From: Plasmodium coatneyi
Lineage: Eukaryota > Apicomplexa > Aconoidasida > Haemosporida > Plasmodiidae
Length of the DNA stretch: 64,000 bases
Direction of reading: 5' to 3'
Assembly: GCF_001680005.1 (NCBI RefSeq)
Contig: NC_033567.1
Coordinates: forward strand, 2,604,001-2,668,000
The translations under genes were made by a program, and so were the position numbers. The number at the start of each line of letters is the position of its first letter. The stretch's first letter is position 1. Positions 24,110 through 35,070 of the stretch are shown one piece after another. Under the pieces are notes generated by a model. It was not told the origin of the DNA, did no database searches, and was given only the letters and a program-made list of their open reading frames with translations.

Positions 24110-24955
24110 ATGAACGGAAAAATCTTCCTTCTGGCTATTTTTTTCCTGACATTACACGTCGTGGCATCGTACGACGGAACCGATACCACGGGGACGAATT
24201 ACAAACCCAAAAATGAAAAGTCCAAAAAGACCGGTAAAAATAATAAGACAGACAGTGAGGAACTTTTCACGGGACAGAACATAATTCAGTATTTTAAAAA
24301 CATCCTAAACGATGTGAATAACGATTCGACGGAGGATAGTAATGTTTCTGAGAATGGAAAATTAACAGGTCAGCTGTCGGAAGAGGATCCTACAACCAAC
24401 GGGGGAACGAATGAGGAAGACGGAGACGATGAGGAAAATGCACCCGAGGAGGACGCCACACAGAGTGGCGAACAAAGCGGTGCTCCACAAGGTGGACAGA
24501 ACGAGGGAGAGGTGCAATCCCCCCCTCCAGCGCAAAGAGAGAAGTTCAGCGGATCCAGCCTAGATTATGCAGACGAGCTGTATGAAGAGATCCTGAGCAG
24601 CTTAAGTAAAAAGGACGGTGAAGAAGGAACCAATTATGACGACAAATATAATGACTTCAAAAAGGAATATGATATGTTCATATCGTTAAGTAAAGACGAA
24701 TATGAAATTATAGGGAAGCTTATCGATGCATTTTCTATGTATAATGATGGCATAAATGAAGACGCAGATTCTGTGTACGAAGCCATTAAGAAGTCCTTTA
24801 CGGATCCAAAATTTAAGCAAGAATTTAAAGATTTTATGAACGGCATTTATTCCTATGCTGAGAGGAAGCATCATATAAGAGGCGCCCAAACGGAGCAAGC
24901 AAAGACGTACCTCATGCTCTTTCAGAACGTAATCAATTTGCTCAACATGATATAA
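24110..24955 (+). CDS. MSP7: MSP7-like merozoite surface protein (first of the array)
   Basis: One exon encodes 281 residues, the shortest intact copy. It has a signal peptide (residues 1-20, ending V-V-A-S), a Lys/Asn-rich segment, an acidic Glu/Gly/Gln-rich middle, and the conserved MSP7 C-terminal domain from about residue 150. That domain begins at a Y-A-D-E-L-Y-E-E motif and contains the family's Tyr-(D/N)-K-Y-N-D-F-K-K-E-Y and E-Y-E-I-I-G-K-L blocks. P. falciparum MSP7 is secreted, cleaved, and held on the merozoite as part of the MSP1 complex. There is no membrane anchor. It is the most diverged member: its last helix reads S-Y-A-E-R-K-H-H where the others have G-F-(A/T)-K-R. Confidence 0.93.
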   Translation: MNGKIFLLAIFFLTLHVVASYDGTDTTGTNYKPKNEKSKKTGKNNKTDSEELFTGQNIIQYFKNILNDVNNDSTEDSNVSENGKLTGQLSEEDPTTNGGTNEEDGDDEENAPEEDATQSGEQSGAPQGGQNEGEVQSPPPAQREKFSGSSLDYADELYEEILSSLSKKDGEEGTNYDDKYNDFKKEYDMFISLSKDEYEIIGKLIDAFSMYNDGINEDADSVYEAIKKSFTDPKFKQEFKDFMNGIYSYAERKHHIRGAQTEQAKTYLMLFQNVINLLNMI

Positions 24956-26632
24956 TGGCAGGCTGCACGAGAGTGCCTAACTGCGGCCAGTTTACGCCTG
25001 TTTTGTTGAGTAACCTTTGCAAGGTTCACTAAATGACATGCCGAGGTATTAATTGTACCTTCTCATCGTCACCTCTTTCGTTTTTTCCGATTTGTTTTTC
25101 CATTTTGCGCCATTTAGCCGTTGCGCCCTTGCTACTCCGTGAGTGCATAGGGACCCACACCCCACACGGGGGAACGCACGCAATGACGCAATGTAGCGGA
25201 TCTGCTGTGCTTGCTCATTTTTACTTTTTGTTATATTTGACAGAACTTTTCATGCGGGCCATAATGCACTGCAAACTTAAACACGTAGTGTCTGTCGACA
25301 TTTTTGGTACTTTTTTTTTTTTCCGTGCATACCTGATGAAAGACATTTTGGAAAACAAATTTTCCCGCTTTGTTCAATTTACTTTTGCCCTTTCCGTCTT
25401 TTCCGCGAGGGGATGAACCTGGCGCAGATTTAAATATTTTATTTTTGCCACCACTTTACAAAGGGAAGATGAAAAAATGAACCACAGGAAAAACGTGTCA
25501 TGAGAGTTGTGTGTTGCGACAGAAAGGACAGGCGAGCTGACACCATGTGTCCATTTTTTTTTTTTTTTTAAAAATCAATTGTGCTGTAAATTTTTTCGCA
25601 AAAGTGGAGTATGCACTTTTGGGACAATCCGTGTTATTATTTTATTTTTTCACAAAGATACTTTTTTGTGTTTACATTATTTAGCGTATCCCTCAGGAAG
25701 TAAGTTTTTTTTTTTTTTTTTTTTTTGTGTAACATATTTTCCATTTGAGCATTTTTTTTTTTTTTTTTTTTGTCCGATTTGTTAACCTGTGCTTGGGTGT
25801 ACTTGTGCTGGCGAGATAGAACAAACGAAATTACGCCTTAACAGATAATGCACTGCCACAGTTTGCGTGATGATAAAATGAGAGGAACGGCCTTTCTCTT
25901 TTCAATTTTTGTTCTTTTCACTCATCGATTTGGCCATCCTTATTGTGTCGCTCTCTCCACTAAGAGGATGGCCCCGTGTTGTCCCATTTCTTTTGGAGTG
26001 CATACACACGGAGGAAAAATCTGTACAACCGAACTGCACCATGTCCATTTTGTCAATTAAAAAAAAAAATGTGCTGTAAATGTATACTTCAATCCGCTAC
26101 GTGTAATCGGTGGTGAATTCTCCGACGAGAAAAGATAACTCATGTGCGCTTCCTTTCCAATGGCACATGAAATACATGCATGCAAATGTTGCAAAGTTGG
26201 TGTATCGACCTTGAGCACCTTGCATTTTGGGGTCACTCGGCGTATTTTTCCGGTTCTCACTTGCCGAGTTATAATTCACAGAGCAATTCACGAGGTGCGA
26301 AAATGGCCAATTTGTTGGGGGCTCTCTCTTGCTTCCAGGAAAATCGCCCAAGTGTGCAATTTTTCCATTAAGCAGTTCCCTTTTTGAGTTGGATAAAAGA
26401 TTAATTTGAAGGGAAAATAAAAAATAAAAATACACACACACGAGTGTCCAAATATATGTGCAAATATTCGTTCACTTCGACTTAGGACGAAGATAAAAAA
26501 AGTTTACTCTTTCAGCCACACGCTTTTCCCCTTCATCAAATGCGCTTTGCCCAAATAAACATTACCCAAATAACGCAGTGTGCATCAGTATAGTGACTTA
26601 AACAATCGCCATTTTTGCAAAAAAAAAAAAAA
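24956..26632. other. intergenic region, MSP7 copies 1-2
   Basis: This holds the 3' flank of copy 1 and the promoter of copy 2, with T runs at 25310-25322, 25553-25569, 25705-25726 and 25753-25771. No remnant of the MSP7 C-terminal domain was found on either strand by eye. Confidence 0.55.
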
Positions 26633-27787
26633 ATGATGAAAAAAATTGCACTCTTCGGTTCCCTCTTTGTGTTGCTTTCGTGTAGCACCGTGTCGTCTGA
26701 AAAGGTGTACAACCAGAAGAAGAAAAATAATCTGGAGCAGGATGCCATACACATATTGATGAAGAAGTTGGAGAGTTTGTACAAACTCAGCGCGACCAAC
26801 AACAGTGAAGTATTCACCAAAGAAATTGAGACTTTGAAGAAACAGATTGACCAGCTGCAACAACAGGGTGGGGTAATCGAAGGGGAAAGTCTAGGCCACC
26901 TTCTAGAAAACGAAGCTGCAAACGAGTCAAACACGACCATTTTTGGAGTGGACGAAGACGACCTGGATAACTACGATGTGGACTTCACTGGACAGAGCAA
27001 GGGCAAAATTAAGGGCCAGTCAAGTAAGTATCAAAAGAAGGTGACGGGAAATGATGAAACGAGTGAGGGAGCACCTGGTGTTGGTGGGGCTGCGGCTGCA
27101 GCAGATAATGGACCTGTCGGTGCGTCCACAGCAAATTCGGTTTCTCAGGGTGCTGAATCCTCAGGTAATCCCAGTGGTGTTGCAGGAGCGCCATCAGGCT
27201 CAGGAACCCCAGAAACTTTAAGTGAACCAAGTGAGATTACCTCCACAGGTGGATCACAACAAAGCGATGCAGTTGAACCCTCCACTGGGGATAATGTAGC
27301 AGCCAACGCAAATGCAGCACATCCTCCCCCCCAAGTGCCGTCACCATCTGCAAGCGCTCCTGCGGGACAGGCTGCACAAGGACTCGTCCCGGAAGTGAAG
27401 TACCTGGACAAGCTCTACGACGAAGTACTTAACACGGAAAATGCAAACAACGGAATTCATGTCCACCCTTACCACAGCAAATATAATGATTTTCGAAAGA
27501 ATTACGAGTTTACGATGAATGAGCAGGAGTACCAGATAATGAAAAAACTATTTGACGTCTTCTTCAAGAAGGAGGAGGGTTCCAATTCCGTTTGCCCCAT
27601 TGCGTTCTTCAAAAAAGTGTTAGATGACTTGAGTTTGCAAAAACAGTTTGACAACTTTCAGAAAGGCCTCTACGGATTTACAAAACGCCACAACTACTTG
27701 AGGGGCGAGAAGACGACCAATGGGCAACTGTACGATGAGTTGATAAAAAATATCATAAATTTGCTGAACACGATTGAAATGAAGTAA
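26633..27787 (+). CDS. MSP7: MSP7-like merozoite surface protein (second of the array)
   Basis: One exon encodes 384 residues from the ATG-ATG pair that directly follows an A run. A signal peptide (about residues 1-23) is followed by an amphipathic helix with a heptad-like pattern. A central Ala/Gly/Ser/Pro-rich, low-complexity section (about 140-250) comes next. The conserved C-terminal domain runs from about 255 to the end (K-Y-L-D-K-L-Y-D-E, Y-H-S-K-Y-N-D-F-R-K, G-L-Y-G-F-T-K-R). The coding DNA shares an exact 31-base block (26800-26830) with the pseudogene at 31148-31178, so the two are close paralogues. Role as for copy 1, inferred from the family. Confidence 0.95.
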   Translation: MMKKIALFGSLFVLLSCSTVSSEKVYNQKKKNNLEQDAIHILMKKLESLYKLSATNNSEVFTKEIETLKKQIDQLQQQGGVIEGESLGHLLENEAANESNTTIFGVDEDDLDNYDVDFTGQSKGKIKGQSSKYQKKVTGNDETSEGAPGVGGAAAAADNGPVGASTANSVSQGAESSGNPSGVAGAPSGSGTPETLSEPSEITSTGGSQQSDAVEPSTGDNVAANANAAHPPPQVPSPSASAPAGQAAQGLVPEVKYLDKLYDEVLNTENANNGIHVHPYHSKYNDFRKNYEFTMNEQEYQIMKKLFDVFFKKEEGSNSVCPIAFFKKVLDDLSLQKQFDNFQKGLYGFTKRHNYLRGEKTTNGQLYDELIKNIINLLNTIEMK

Positions 27788-28808
27788 TCATCAGCAGTTC
27801 CGGTTAGGCGTTATGGCTAACCTTTTTTTTTAATACCTGTCCGCTCTTTTTGAAGTACTCCCAATTGTTGCTAATTTTTAAAATGGCTAGTTTTTTTTTT
27901 TTTTTTTTCCTGGCTAGCTAATTTTTTTTTTTTTTTTTTTTTTGATCTGGCAGCACGGATATGCAGTTGTCGGTTCGAATTTGTCGTGAACAGTTGTACA
28001 CTTTTTGTTCAGTCGATCGGAATGTGCGATGATGAAAGGAATGACACGTTGATTTTTACTTCAATTTTCACTTCATTTTTAAGTTCAATTTTGACTTTTT
28101 TTTTTTTCCCCCATACATGTTGTTGAGAGTATACATTTTCTGAACAACGATTTTTCACTTCTGCTCCATCTGCCTGTGGGGTAGACACCTCGTTGTGCTT
28201 TGCACACCAGACGGACAGATAATGTCAATTGTGGGAATTCCTCCTTCACGCTGTTCAATTTTTTCAACATTTTTAAAATTTATATGCATATAAAATTTTG
28301 TAGTACGAATTTGCGGACGGATTTTTTTTTTTCTCAAAATAGACACACAATTGGATTCAACAAAGAGGAAAATTCCGGAGGAATTAATTTTGACAACGTT
28401 TCAGTTGCGCATGCGGGGAGTATGTCAGTAATGTTTTTTTTTTTTTTTTTTTTGAAATACATTGGCGTTGGCAGCTTCATTTGGCACCTTTGTTCTACTG
28501 AAATTATTTTTTTTGCGCATAAATTTGTCGGCACTAGACAATGCTTCTTCTTTGCGCGGTGAAACGGTAGACGACTGGAAAAAACACACAACTAATTTAC
28601 ATATTCATGTGCGCACACCTGTATAGCGAAAAAAGAAAATTTGAACATTTTTCTCTTTTCCGTTGCTATACACACATTGTATGGGTGTACCTGCTTTGTT
28701 CCTGTTCCCCTGTTCAGATTTTATTATACTCTTCTACCTTAATCTTACAACGATTTAGTTAAAGAAGAAGTATTACACCCTCCACACGTGTAATTCCCCT
28801 TCAAATAG
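27788..28808. other. intergenic region, MSP7 copies 2-3
   Basis: The sequence is T-rich, with runs at 27891-27908, 27922-27943 and 28435-28453. Two GGCTAG motifs (27885-27890 and 27912-27920) lie next to the first two runs and are part of a TAGC/poly(T) pattern seen elsewhere in the window. No gene was seen. Confidence 0.6.
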
Positions 28809-30092
28809 ATGAACAAAATGGTTAATTTATTTTCCTTCTCCCTTGTCAGCCTTTTCTTGCTGGCGCAACATCCAACATGGGGTGCAGACGCCCCAGATGG
28901 GGTCACCAACATTTTTAATGCCGATCATAATTTGCTAAACTCGTTGAAGGAAAAATTGCATAATTTAAATGAAATTATGCAAGATGGCGTGTCGGGATAT
29001 TCCCATGAAGTGGATGAACCGGAAAAACAGGAAGAAGAAAATGTAGAAGTGGAGGAGCACCAGCATGGCAACACTTTGGAGGATCCCACGGAGGAAAACG
29101 AGGGAAACGAAAATGATCTTCAGGAAAGCATCCATCTGAATGAGGATGCGGATTTCATAGGACAATGGATTAATTTCGTGGCGGAAGACGAGGATGATCC
29201 GGATGACCACGATGATGACATGGATTCCGAAGAGGACACGGAGGGGGAACAGGACGCAGATGCACCTTCTTCATCAGATATAGAACAAAACGGTGCGCCG
29301 GTTTTTCCAGCAGAGCAATCTACACCACTGTCAAATCCAAGTGACTCCTCTGTACAAATAGGACAACAACATGTCCAAGCATCCGAAGATAATCCATCAG
29401 GTCAAGAGAATCAGGAGACTAGAGAGCAACAAGTTGCTGAGCCAGAGGAAGGTTCACTTGAAGGAGGACCAGGAACCTCACCTGGTACGGAATCAGAATC
29501 ACAAGCTGACAGTCTACCCCCAAATGTAGAAAGATCAGACGCGCAACTTCCAGAACAAGAGGCTCAAAGTGGAGAAGCGCTAAACGAACAACAAAGCGAC
29601 GCACCTGCAGATGCTGCAGCTGGTCCAACGGAAGAACCATCCACAGCAATAGCAGTCCAGACCACAACAGAAGGAGAAGGCACCGCTGAATCGAACGATG
29701 TGAACATTACGTTCTTGGACAAACTTTATGATGACATTATAAACACCTCGGATAGTAAGAACGAGATTCACAATACACCTTACCACACCAAATACAACGC
29801 AATAAGGAACAAATACGAGCTCAGCATGAACCCTGTGGAATATCAAATTGTGAAGAATCTATTTGAAGTTGGATTTAACAAAGAAGGGGAATCTTCAGCT
29901 GATACTTCCTTTATTGACATTTTTAAAAAAGTCCTAGATGACGAGAAATTTCAAGACGAGTTCGACAACTTTGTACAGGGGCTATACGGATTTGCCAAGA
30001 GACACAACTACTTAGGTAAGGAACGGATGGATAACACGACAAGCTACTCCAATCTGCTAAAGAACGCCCTCAGCTTGATGAACACCATTTGA
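28809..30092 (+). CDS. MSP7: MSP7-like merozoite surface protein (third of the array)
   Basis: One exon encodes 427 residues, the longest copy. A signal peptide (about residues 1-25) precedes a long acidic region with runs of Glu and Asp (about 60-160). A Gln/Glu/Ser/Pro-rich section follows. The conserved C-terminal domain starts near residue 298 (T-F-L-D-K-L-Y-D-D, Y-H-T-K-Y-N-A-I-R-N-K-Y, G-L-Y-G-F-A-K-R-H-N-Y-L). Met4 is an alternative start with an equally good signal peptide. As in the rest of the family there is no anchor, so the product is expected to stay on the merozoite by binding MSP1. Confidence 0.95.
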   Translation: MNKMVNLFSFSLVSLFLLAQHPTWGADAPDGVTNIFNADHNLLNSLKEKLHNLNEIMQDGVSGYSHEVDEPEKQEEENVEVEEHQHGNTLEDPTEENEGNENDLQESIHLNEDADFIGQWINFVAEDEDDPDDHDDDMDSEEDTEGEQDADAPSSSDIEQNGAPVFPAEQSTPLSNPSDSSVQIGQQHVQASEDNPSGQENQETREQQVAEPEEGSLEGGPGTSPGTESESQADSLPPNVERSDAQLPEQEAQSGEALNEQQSDAPADAAAGPTEEPSTAIAVQTTTEGEGTAESNDVNITFLDKLYDDIINTSDSKNEIHNTPYHTKYNAIRNKYELSMNPVEYQIVKNLFEVGFNKEGESSADTSFIDIFKKVLDDEKFQDEFDNFVQGLYGFAKRHNYLGKERMDNTTSYSNLLKNALSLMNTI

Positions 30093-30980
30093 TGTGGCGT
30101 AAGGGGTGTAAAGCAGGAACGCCAGTAGTTCTCCCTTCCCCATTTGCCCAACATTTAGGATGGAATTAAGTAACCATTAGAGGGGGAGAGAGAGAACTTC
30201 CTTATGGTGCAGTTTTTTACCCCATGTAGAATTAACCTCCGTTTGGCATATTCTCCTTAAGCAGCTATTTCACAAAATGGGAGCGTTGGAAGGAGGGAAA
30301 TTTTAGACTTTGCCATTTTTTTTTTTCCTCCTTTGAGAAAAAGGCGTTCTCACCGTTATAGTTTTTAATTTAAATTTCCAACTTTGCAGTTCTGTGCACA
30401 TACATACGTACATGTGTGTGTATATTTTTTTCTTTCCGTTGTCTGCGCGAATGGGTGAAGCGCACCGCCGAACTTAACAGCTCTCTATGCGCTTTAAAGA
30501 AAAATTCTTCTTGGGATGTAGCCCTATTTTTATGTCTCCTCCTTGCAGAAGCAACTAACATAATTTACCAGAACGTTAGTTGCACTTCACCTTAGAACGA
30601 CCATTTTGACGAACTGAGAAAAGACCAAATTTCACATCTGTTCGTCCACTGGAGATTCAATCAAATTAGACATACGACAGTATGGGAGGATGGTGCGGTT
30701 CTCGACCTGTGGCGAAATATTTCGTTCTGCAGTCAGGATGACTGTGCTCACAAAATTAGATTCGATTCCTTGGGGGAATATAAACAGTTTGCATCTTTTT
30801 CGCTTCGGAAACCGACATACAGGGGCACGTTCTCATATGTGTTCAAATTAATGTGAAAGAATGAGATTTTTTTTTTTTTTTTCTCATTAATTAGACACAC
30901 TTCAGCTGGAGAAGTCGCTATAGTTATCGGTTGTTCTTTCCATTATTGCCACTTCACATCTGACAGGTTAAACATGCAAA
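30093..30980. other. intergenic region before the MSP7 pseudogene
   Basis: No coding sequence was found. A T run at 30867-30882 sits where a promoter for the broken copy would have been. No RNA gene was recognised. Confidence 0.6.
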
Positions 30981-32062
30981 ATGAGGAAGAATATCTTCCT
31001 GCTGGGTTCCATTTTGGTGTTCCTCCCCGTGCACTATGTGTTGCCTTAAAGGTTTGGCTTTAAAAAGAAACGCAACAAAATGGAGGGTGATGCTTTAAGC
31101 TTGGTGAACAGACGTCTATAAATTCTCTACAAGTTGAGTTGGTGGGACAACAGTGAAGTATTCACCAAAGAAATTGAGTCGATGTAAGAACATATTAAGA
31201 TGGTGAAACAAGGTGGTTGGGAAAACATAGGGGGAAGCTGCAGCGCAACTTTAGGAAGCCCTTTCAATGGGGAGGTGCGAACATATGCAGATCTGATCGC
31301 GGCGGACCAAGGGAATTTGATCAATAGCAAAACGGAGTTCTTCGGACAGGGGAAAATCAAACTTAAGGGAAATGTGGACGGTGAGGAGGCCCCAAGAAAT
31401 ATTAAAAGTGGTCAAGCGGTGGGTAAGATGATCAGTAAAGCGGTAAGAGAAGTGGCCTGTTAGATGACTGGTCAAGAGGGATCACTTCTTTCTGCGGGCA
31501 ACTCCGGAATGGAAGATAACGGGAACAACGTTCGAGGCGCTCCTCCTAAGGAGGGACTATAGGAAGACGTAGTATAGAAGGGGTAGGTCGACACATGCAC
31601 ACACGAAATGACGTGCTCTGGGGAGGGAACACTAAGAAATAGGCCCACCACTGGAAATGTCACAAAATACATCACTTGAAGTAGCAAACCTGACGCACCC
31701 GAAACCGCGGTCGGTAGTGGCCCTCCTCCAGAAGAAGGCCCATAATGGGGGAAAAACAAAAGTGATATATTTGGACGAACTGTACGATACAAACAAAAAA
31801 AGACGAAATCCACATGCCTACGTGTCAGAGCAAATACAACGCAATGAGGAAGAAGTATAAGTTTAGTATCATGTCCGTGGAGTACCGAATTGTGAAAAAT
31901 CTTTTTCATGTCTGCTTCGAAAAGGAAGGAGAACAGTCCAGTGCCTCTTGTCTAGTTAATATATTTAAAAAAGCGTTGGACGACAGAAAATTCCAGAAAC
32001 TGTTTGACAAATTTGTTCTGAAAAAATGTCGTGATTTTGTTAAACACGATTGAGGTGAATTG
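30981..32062 (+). pseudogene. MSP7: broken MSP7 copy (fourth position of the array)
   Basis: A good signal-peptide start (ATG at 30981) runs into TAA at 31047 after 22 codons. Downstream DNA still matches MSP7: a 31-base block (31148-31178) identical to copy 2 is followed at once by a stop. The L-D-E-L-Y-D motif at about 31770 and the K-Y-N-A-M-R-K-K-Y block at about 31830 lie in different frames. Near 32040 the sequence jumps from the F-V-K-H region straight to the last residues of the domain, so about 25 codons are deleted. Several stops, at least two frameshifts and a deletion make a functional product impossible. The clear nucleotide identity to copy 2 suggests the loss is not very old, or that gene conversion has occurred. 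Confidence 0.9.
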
Positions 32063-33228
32063 ATGACCTAGTAGGACATTCCTCAGATGGGACCCTTTCG
32101 GTATGCTCCGAAGCTGTTTGGAGGAAGGAGTACCCCCCTCCTAGATGGTCAACAGATAAGCACGCATTTTAACGATACGTACTCAGTTGCGTGTTTTTAT
32201 TTTTTATAATGTGCTGTTCTGATGAGAGTAAATGGAACCTTCGCTTTAACGTTAAACTAATGGACGTGTGTGGAATCACACAAAGGGGCACACCATAGCC
32301 CCAACAGTTTTATCATTTTTACCCTTTTGGAGAGGAAAATTTTCATCTTTTTTTTCCATTTTTCCGTTTCATTTTATTTCGTTTTTTTTTTTTTTTCATT
32401 CTCTTTACCGCCCTTTTGGTGCACTAAAGTTGCTCCCTATTAATATGGCTGACCTGATTAGTTTGTCCACATTCTCGAACCTGCCATGATAAATATGACC
32501 GTAAAGAATGTGCTCATATTAGCACACTTTGCCTTTTACCCTTTTTAAAAAAAAAGCGAAAAGCGTGCGAACTGCTCAGCCATTCCATTTCTGGTGCATG
32601 ATAAATTGAAGAATGTGGGAAGGAAGCGAACTCAGGAGAGATGTGCACTTGGTTGCAAAAGGGGAGGAGTAAACCAACCAAAGCGAATGGTTTATTCTTT
32701 ATCTTTTCTGCTCGAACGTTCATATTGCCAATGTGTGCAAATGCAATGGTAAAAATCGGAATGTTTTATCGACTGGCCTAGCAAGTTTGGGGAGCCTTTA
32801 CTTCGGTTTTTACGGCCACGATAATAATTATATGTTTGGCTATGTTCGCTGTGAAACTTTTTTTTTTTTTTTTTTTTTTTTCATTACCCAGGTGTGCAAT
32901 CCAAAGGGGTTACGAATACAAGGAAGCACTGATGGATTATTCTGTCGCTAGCTTTTTCAGTTGTTAACTCTTTTTTTTTTTTTTTCCCACTGAGGATCAC
33001 AGAAAGAGCGCGTTGCAACTTGCAACAAATTTGTGATACACGTATGCACAGCTAGCTCTCCCTCGTTGGAACCTTGCGTCATCTAGAATTGGTCACTTAA
33101 GGGGGCTGCTCTGCTTGCATTTGTTCAGCTGCTGTCATTCGGCGCTACCCTTTTAAACGCTACTTCGTCGTCTTTCCTTGGCAGCATTTCCCCGGCGGCT
33201 ATCCCTCCATCGCTACTACTTAACTACA
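32063..33228. other. intergenic region before the last MSP7 gene
   Basis: The sequence is AT-rich, with T runs at 32383-32396, 32861-32881 and 32972-32985. No open frame with protein-like composition was found. Confidence 0.6.
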
Positions 33229-34308
33229 ATGAAGAGCGGATTCGTTCTGGTCTCCTGCCTCCTCCTGCTCTGCACAGGGCCAATCCTGGGAGAAGAAAAT
33301 AAAAAAGAGAAGAAAAGCACACACAAGGAAGATGCAGATAACAGCATGAACGATGAGTTAAAAGCACTAAAAGGGAAATTGGAAAACCTAAAGGAACAAA
33401 TTCATGATGAGAAGTTACCAAAGAAAATCACCGAAGATCAAATTCTCATGTTAAAGAAAAAGTTGGAGGAATTCAAAAATTTAAAAAGTGCGCAAGATGC
33501 GAAGATGGCGGCCCGGTGGGGGCAGACGTCACAGGAGGACAAGGATGAATTGGACCTCAGCGATAAGGAGTTCGCCTGGCAGAGCGTCAACGCGAATGAG
33601 GACCCAGTAATGGTGCCTAGAAGCGGCGTTAGTGTAGAGGGAACAACTGAAGGAGACGATGGCGAAGGAGAAGCGGAATCTTCAGATAGTGTAGATGCAG
33701 CACCTAATGTAAGTCAAGAAGTTTCACCCCAACCCTCAAGTCCAGGTGCTCCAGGACCAAGCAGTGAACCCGCTCCGGAGGCTCCGGTTGGTTCGGACAA
33801 TCCTGCACAGCCCACGAACCCAGCCGGGTCAGTTGGTTCAGCCGGGTTAGCCGAGTCAGCCGGGTCAGTCGGGTCAGCGGCCCCGAACCAGAAGGTCAAC
33901 TCCCCAGCGAAACTCCATCACTTGGACCTACTGTATGACGAGCTACTTGCAGGAGACAATCAAAAAAATATGATGGACGAAGGACAGTACCACAGCAAGT
34001 ACAACAATTTCAGGAAAAAATATGACCAACTCATCCTAAATCAGACTGAATACGATGTCAGTTTGAAGCTCCTCGATAAAATGTTATCAAGTGGAAAGGT
34101 GGGAGAGGAAAAGATAAATGCGCTAATAGAGACGTTTAAGAAGGCGATGGACGATGAGGAGTACGGTGAGAAATTTAAAAATCTCATCTCCGGAGTTTAT
34201 GGGTTCGCTAAGAGAAATAATTTTTTAGATGGGAGCAAGATGAACGATGAAAACTACAACAAGCTGTTCGATTATATAGGCAGTCTGATGAACACACTTC
34301 TGCTTTAA
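33229..34308 (+). CDS. MSP7: MSP7-like merozoite surface protein (last of the array)
   Basis: One exon encodes 359 residues from the ATG at 33229. The frame is open further upstream but without an ATG, and this start gives a textbook signal peptide (residues 1-20, ending I-L-G). A Lys/Glu-rich coiled-coil segment (about 25-95) is followed by a Ser/Pro/Gly-rich middle. The middle contains a short degenerate DNA repeat (about 33820-33890) encoding Ala/Val-Gly-Ser-type units. The conserved C-terminal domain runs from about 228 (H-L-D-L-L-Y-D-E, Y-H-S-K-Y-N-N-F-R-K-K-Y, G-V-Y-G-F-A-K-R-N-N). It sits at the edge of the array facing the co-chaperone gene. Confidence 0.95.
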   Translation: MKSGFVLVSCLLLLCTGPILGEENKKEKKSTHKEDADNSMNDELKALKGKLENLKEQIHDEKLPKKITEDQILMLKKKLEEFKNLKSAQDAKMAARWGQTSQEDKDELDLSDKEFAWQSVNANEDPVMVPRSGVSVEGTTEGDDGEGEAESSDSVDAAPNVSQEVSPQPSSPGAPGPSSEPAPEAPVGSDNPAQPTNPAGSVGSAGLAESAGSVGSAAPNQKVNSPAKLHHLDLLYDELLAGDNQKNMMDEGQYHSKYNNFRKKYDQLILNQTEYDVSLKLLDKMLSSGKVGEEKINALIETFKKAMDDEEYGEKFKNLISGVYGFAKRNNFLDGSKMNDENYNKLFDYIGSLMNTLLL

Positions 34309-35070
34309 GAGTGTGTGCTTCTGTGCATAAACGCATGTTGTGGTAGGAACTGGCCGATTTAGTGCTTTATCACCAATGGAATGAATCAACCAGGAGGAGC
34401 GATCCACTTGGCTGCAAATGGAAGACATTGAGGCGTTGAGTGAGCGCCCCGTTTGTTCCTCCTTTTGCACAACCCCTTCCTCTTTCCTTTTTTTTAAATT
34501 ATTATTTTTTTTTTAATTCCCACTTGACACTTAACACACACTTGTCAGTATATTTAAAATGCACTCCCACGAAAGGAGGCTCAGGGGGCATTCCCAATAG
34601 GGTGGGGTAGCGATCTACACGTAACTGTGCAGCGCACGTTTTATTTTGCATCTCGTTAGTGCTATGCCTTTTTGTTAGTTCTCCCATTTAGGGCGTACCA
34701 ACGTGGTGGGCACCGATAGAGGAACCTCTTTGCGAAAACGTCCACATGACCCAGAGGGAAATTTCTTACGATGCGATATACCACACGGTGTTACTTGAGG
34801 TGATGAAATTTTTTTTTTCTTTTCTCTTCCTGTTGTACAATTAGGAGCAGTTTTTTGAGTAAAACCTCAGGGCAATGTTCCGGGGGAGGAGATGGAAAAA
34901 GTGATATATGTCAAATATGTGTTTATAAAAAAATGAAAAAACGGGGGGGGAGGAGGAAATCAATTAAGCTACGCTATGATTAGATTGCGTGACGAGGTTA
35001 CGGACACCTTTGTGTGTATTCGCACTGGTGCAAATTAACTTCGGGGGGGGACGGTTCCTCCCGCTGGAGG
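34309..35070. other. convergent intergenic region, right edge of MSP7 array
   Basis: These are the 3' flanks of the last MSP7 gene and the co-chaperone gene. Nothing beyond AT-rich tracts (34487-34516 and 34808-34822) was recognised. Confidence 0.6.

Noticed and set aside
27965..27990. GGTTCGAAT resembling a tRNA T-loop
   Set aside because: No matching acceptor stem, D-arm or anticodon arm could be placed around it.
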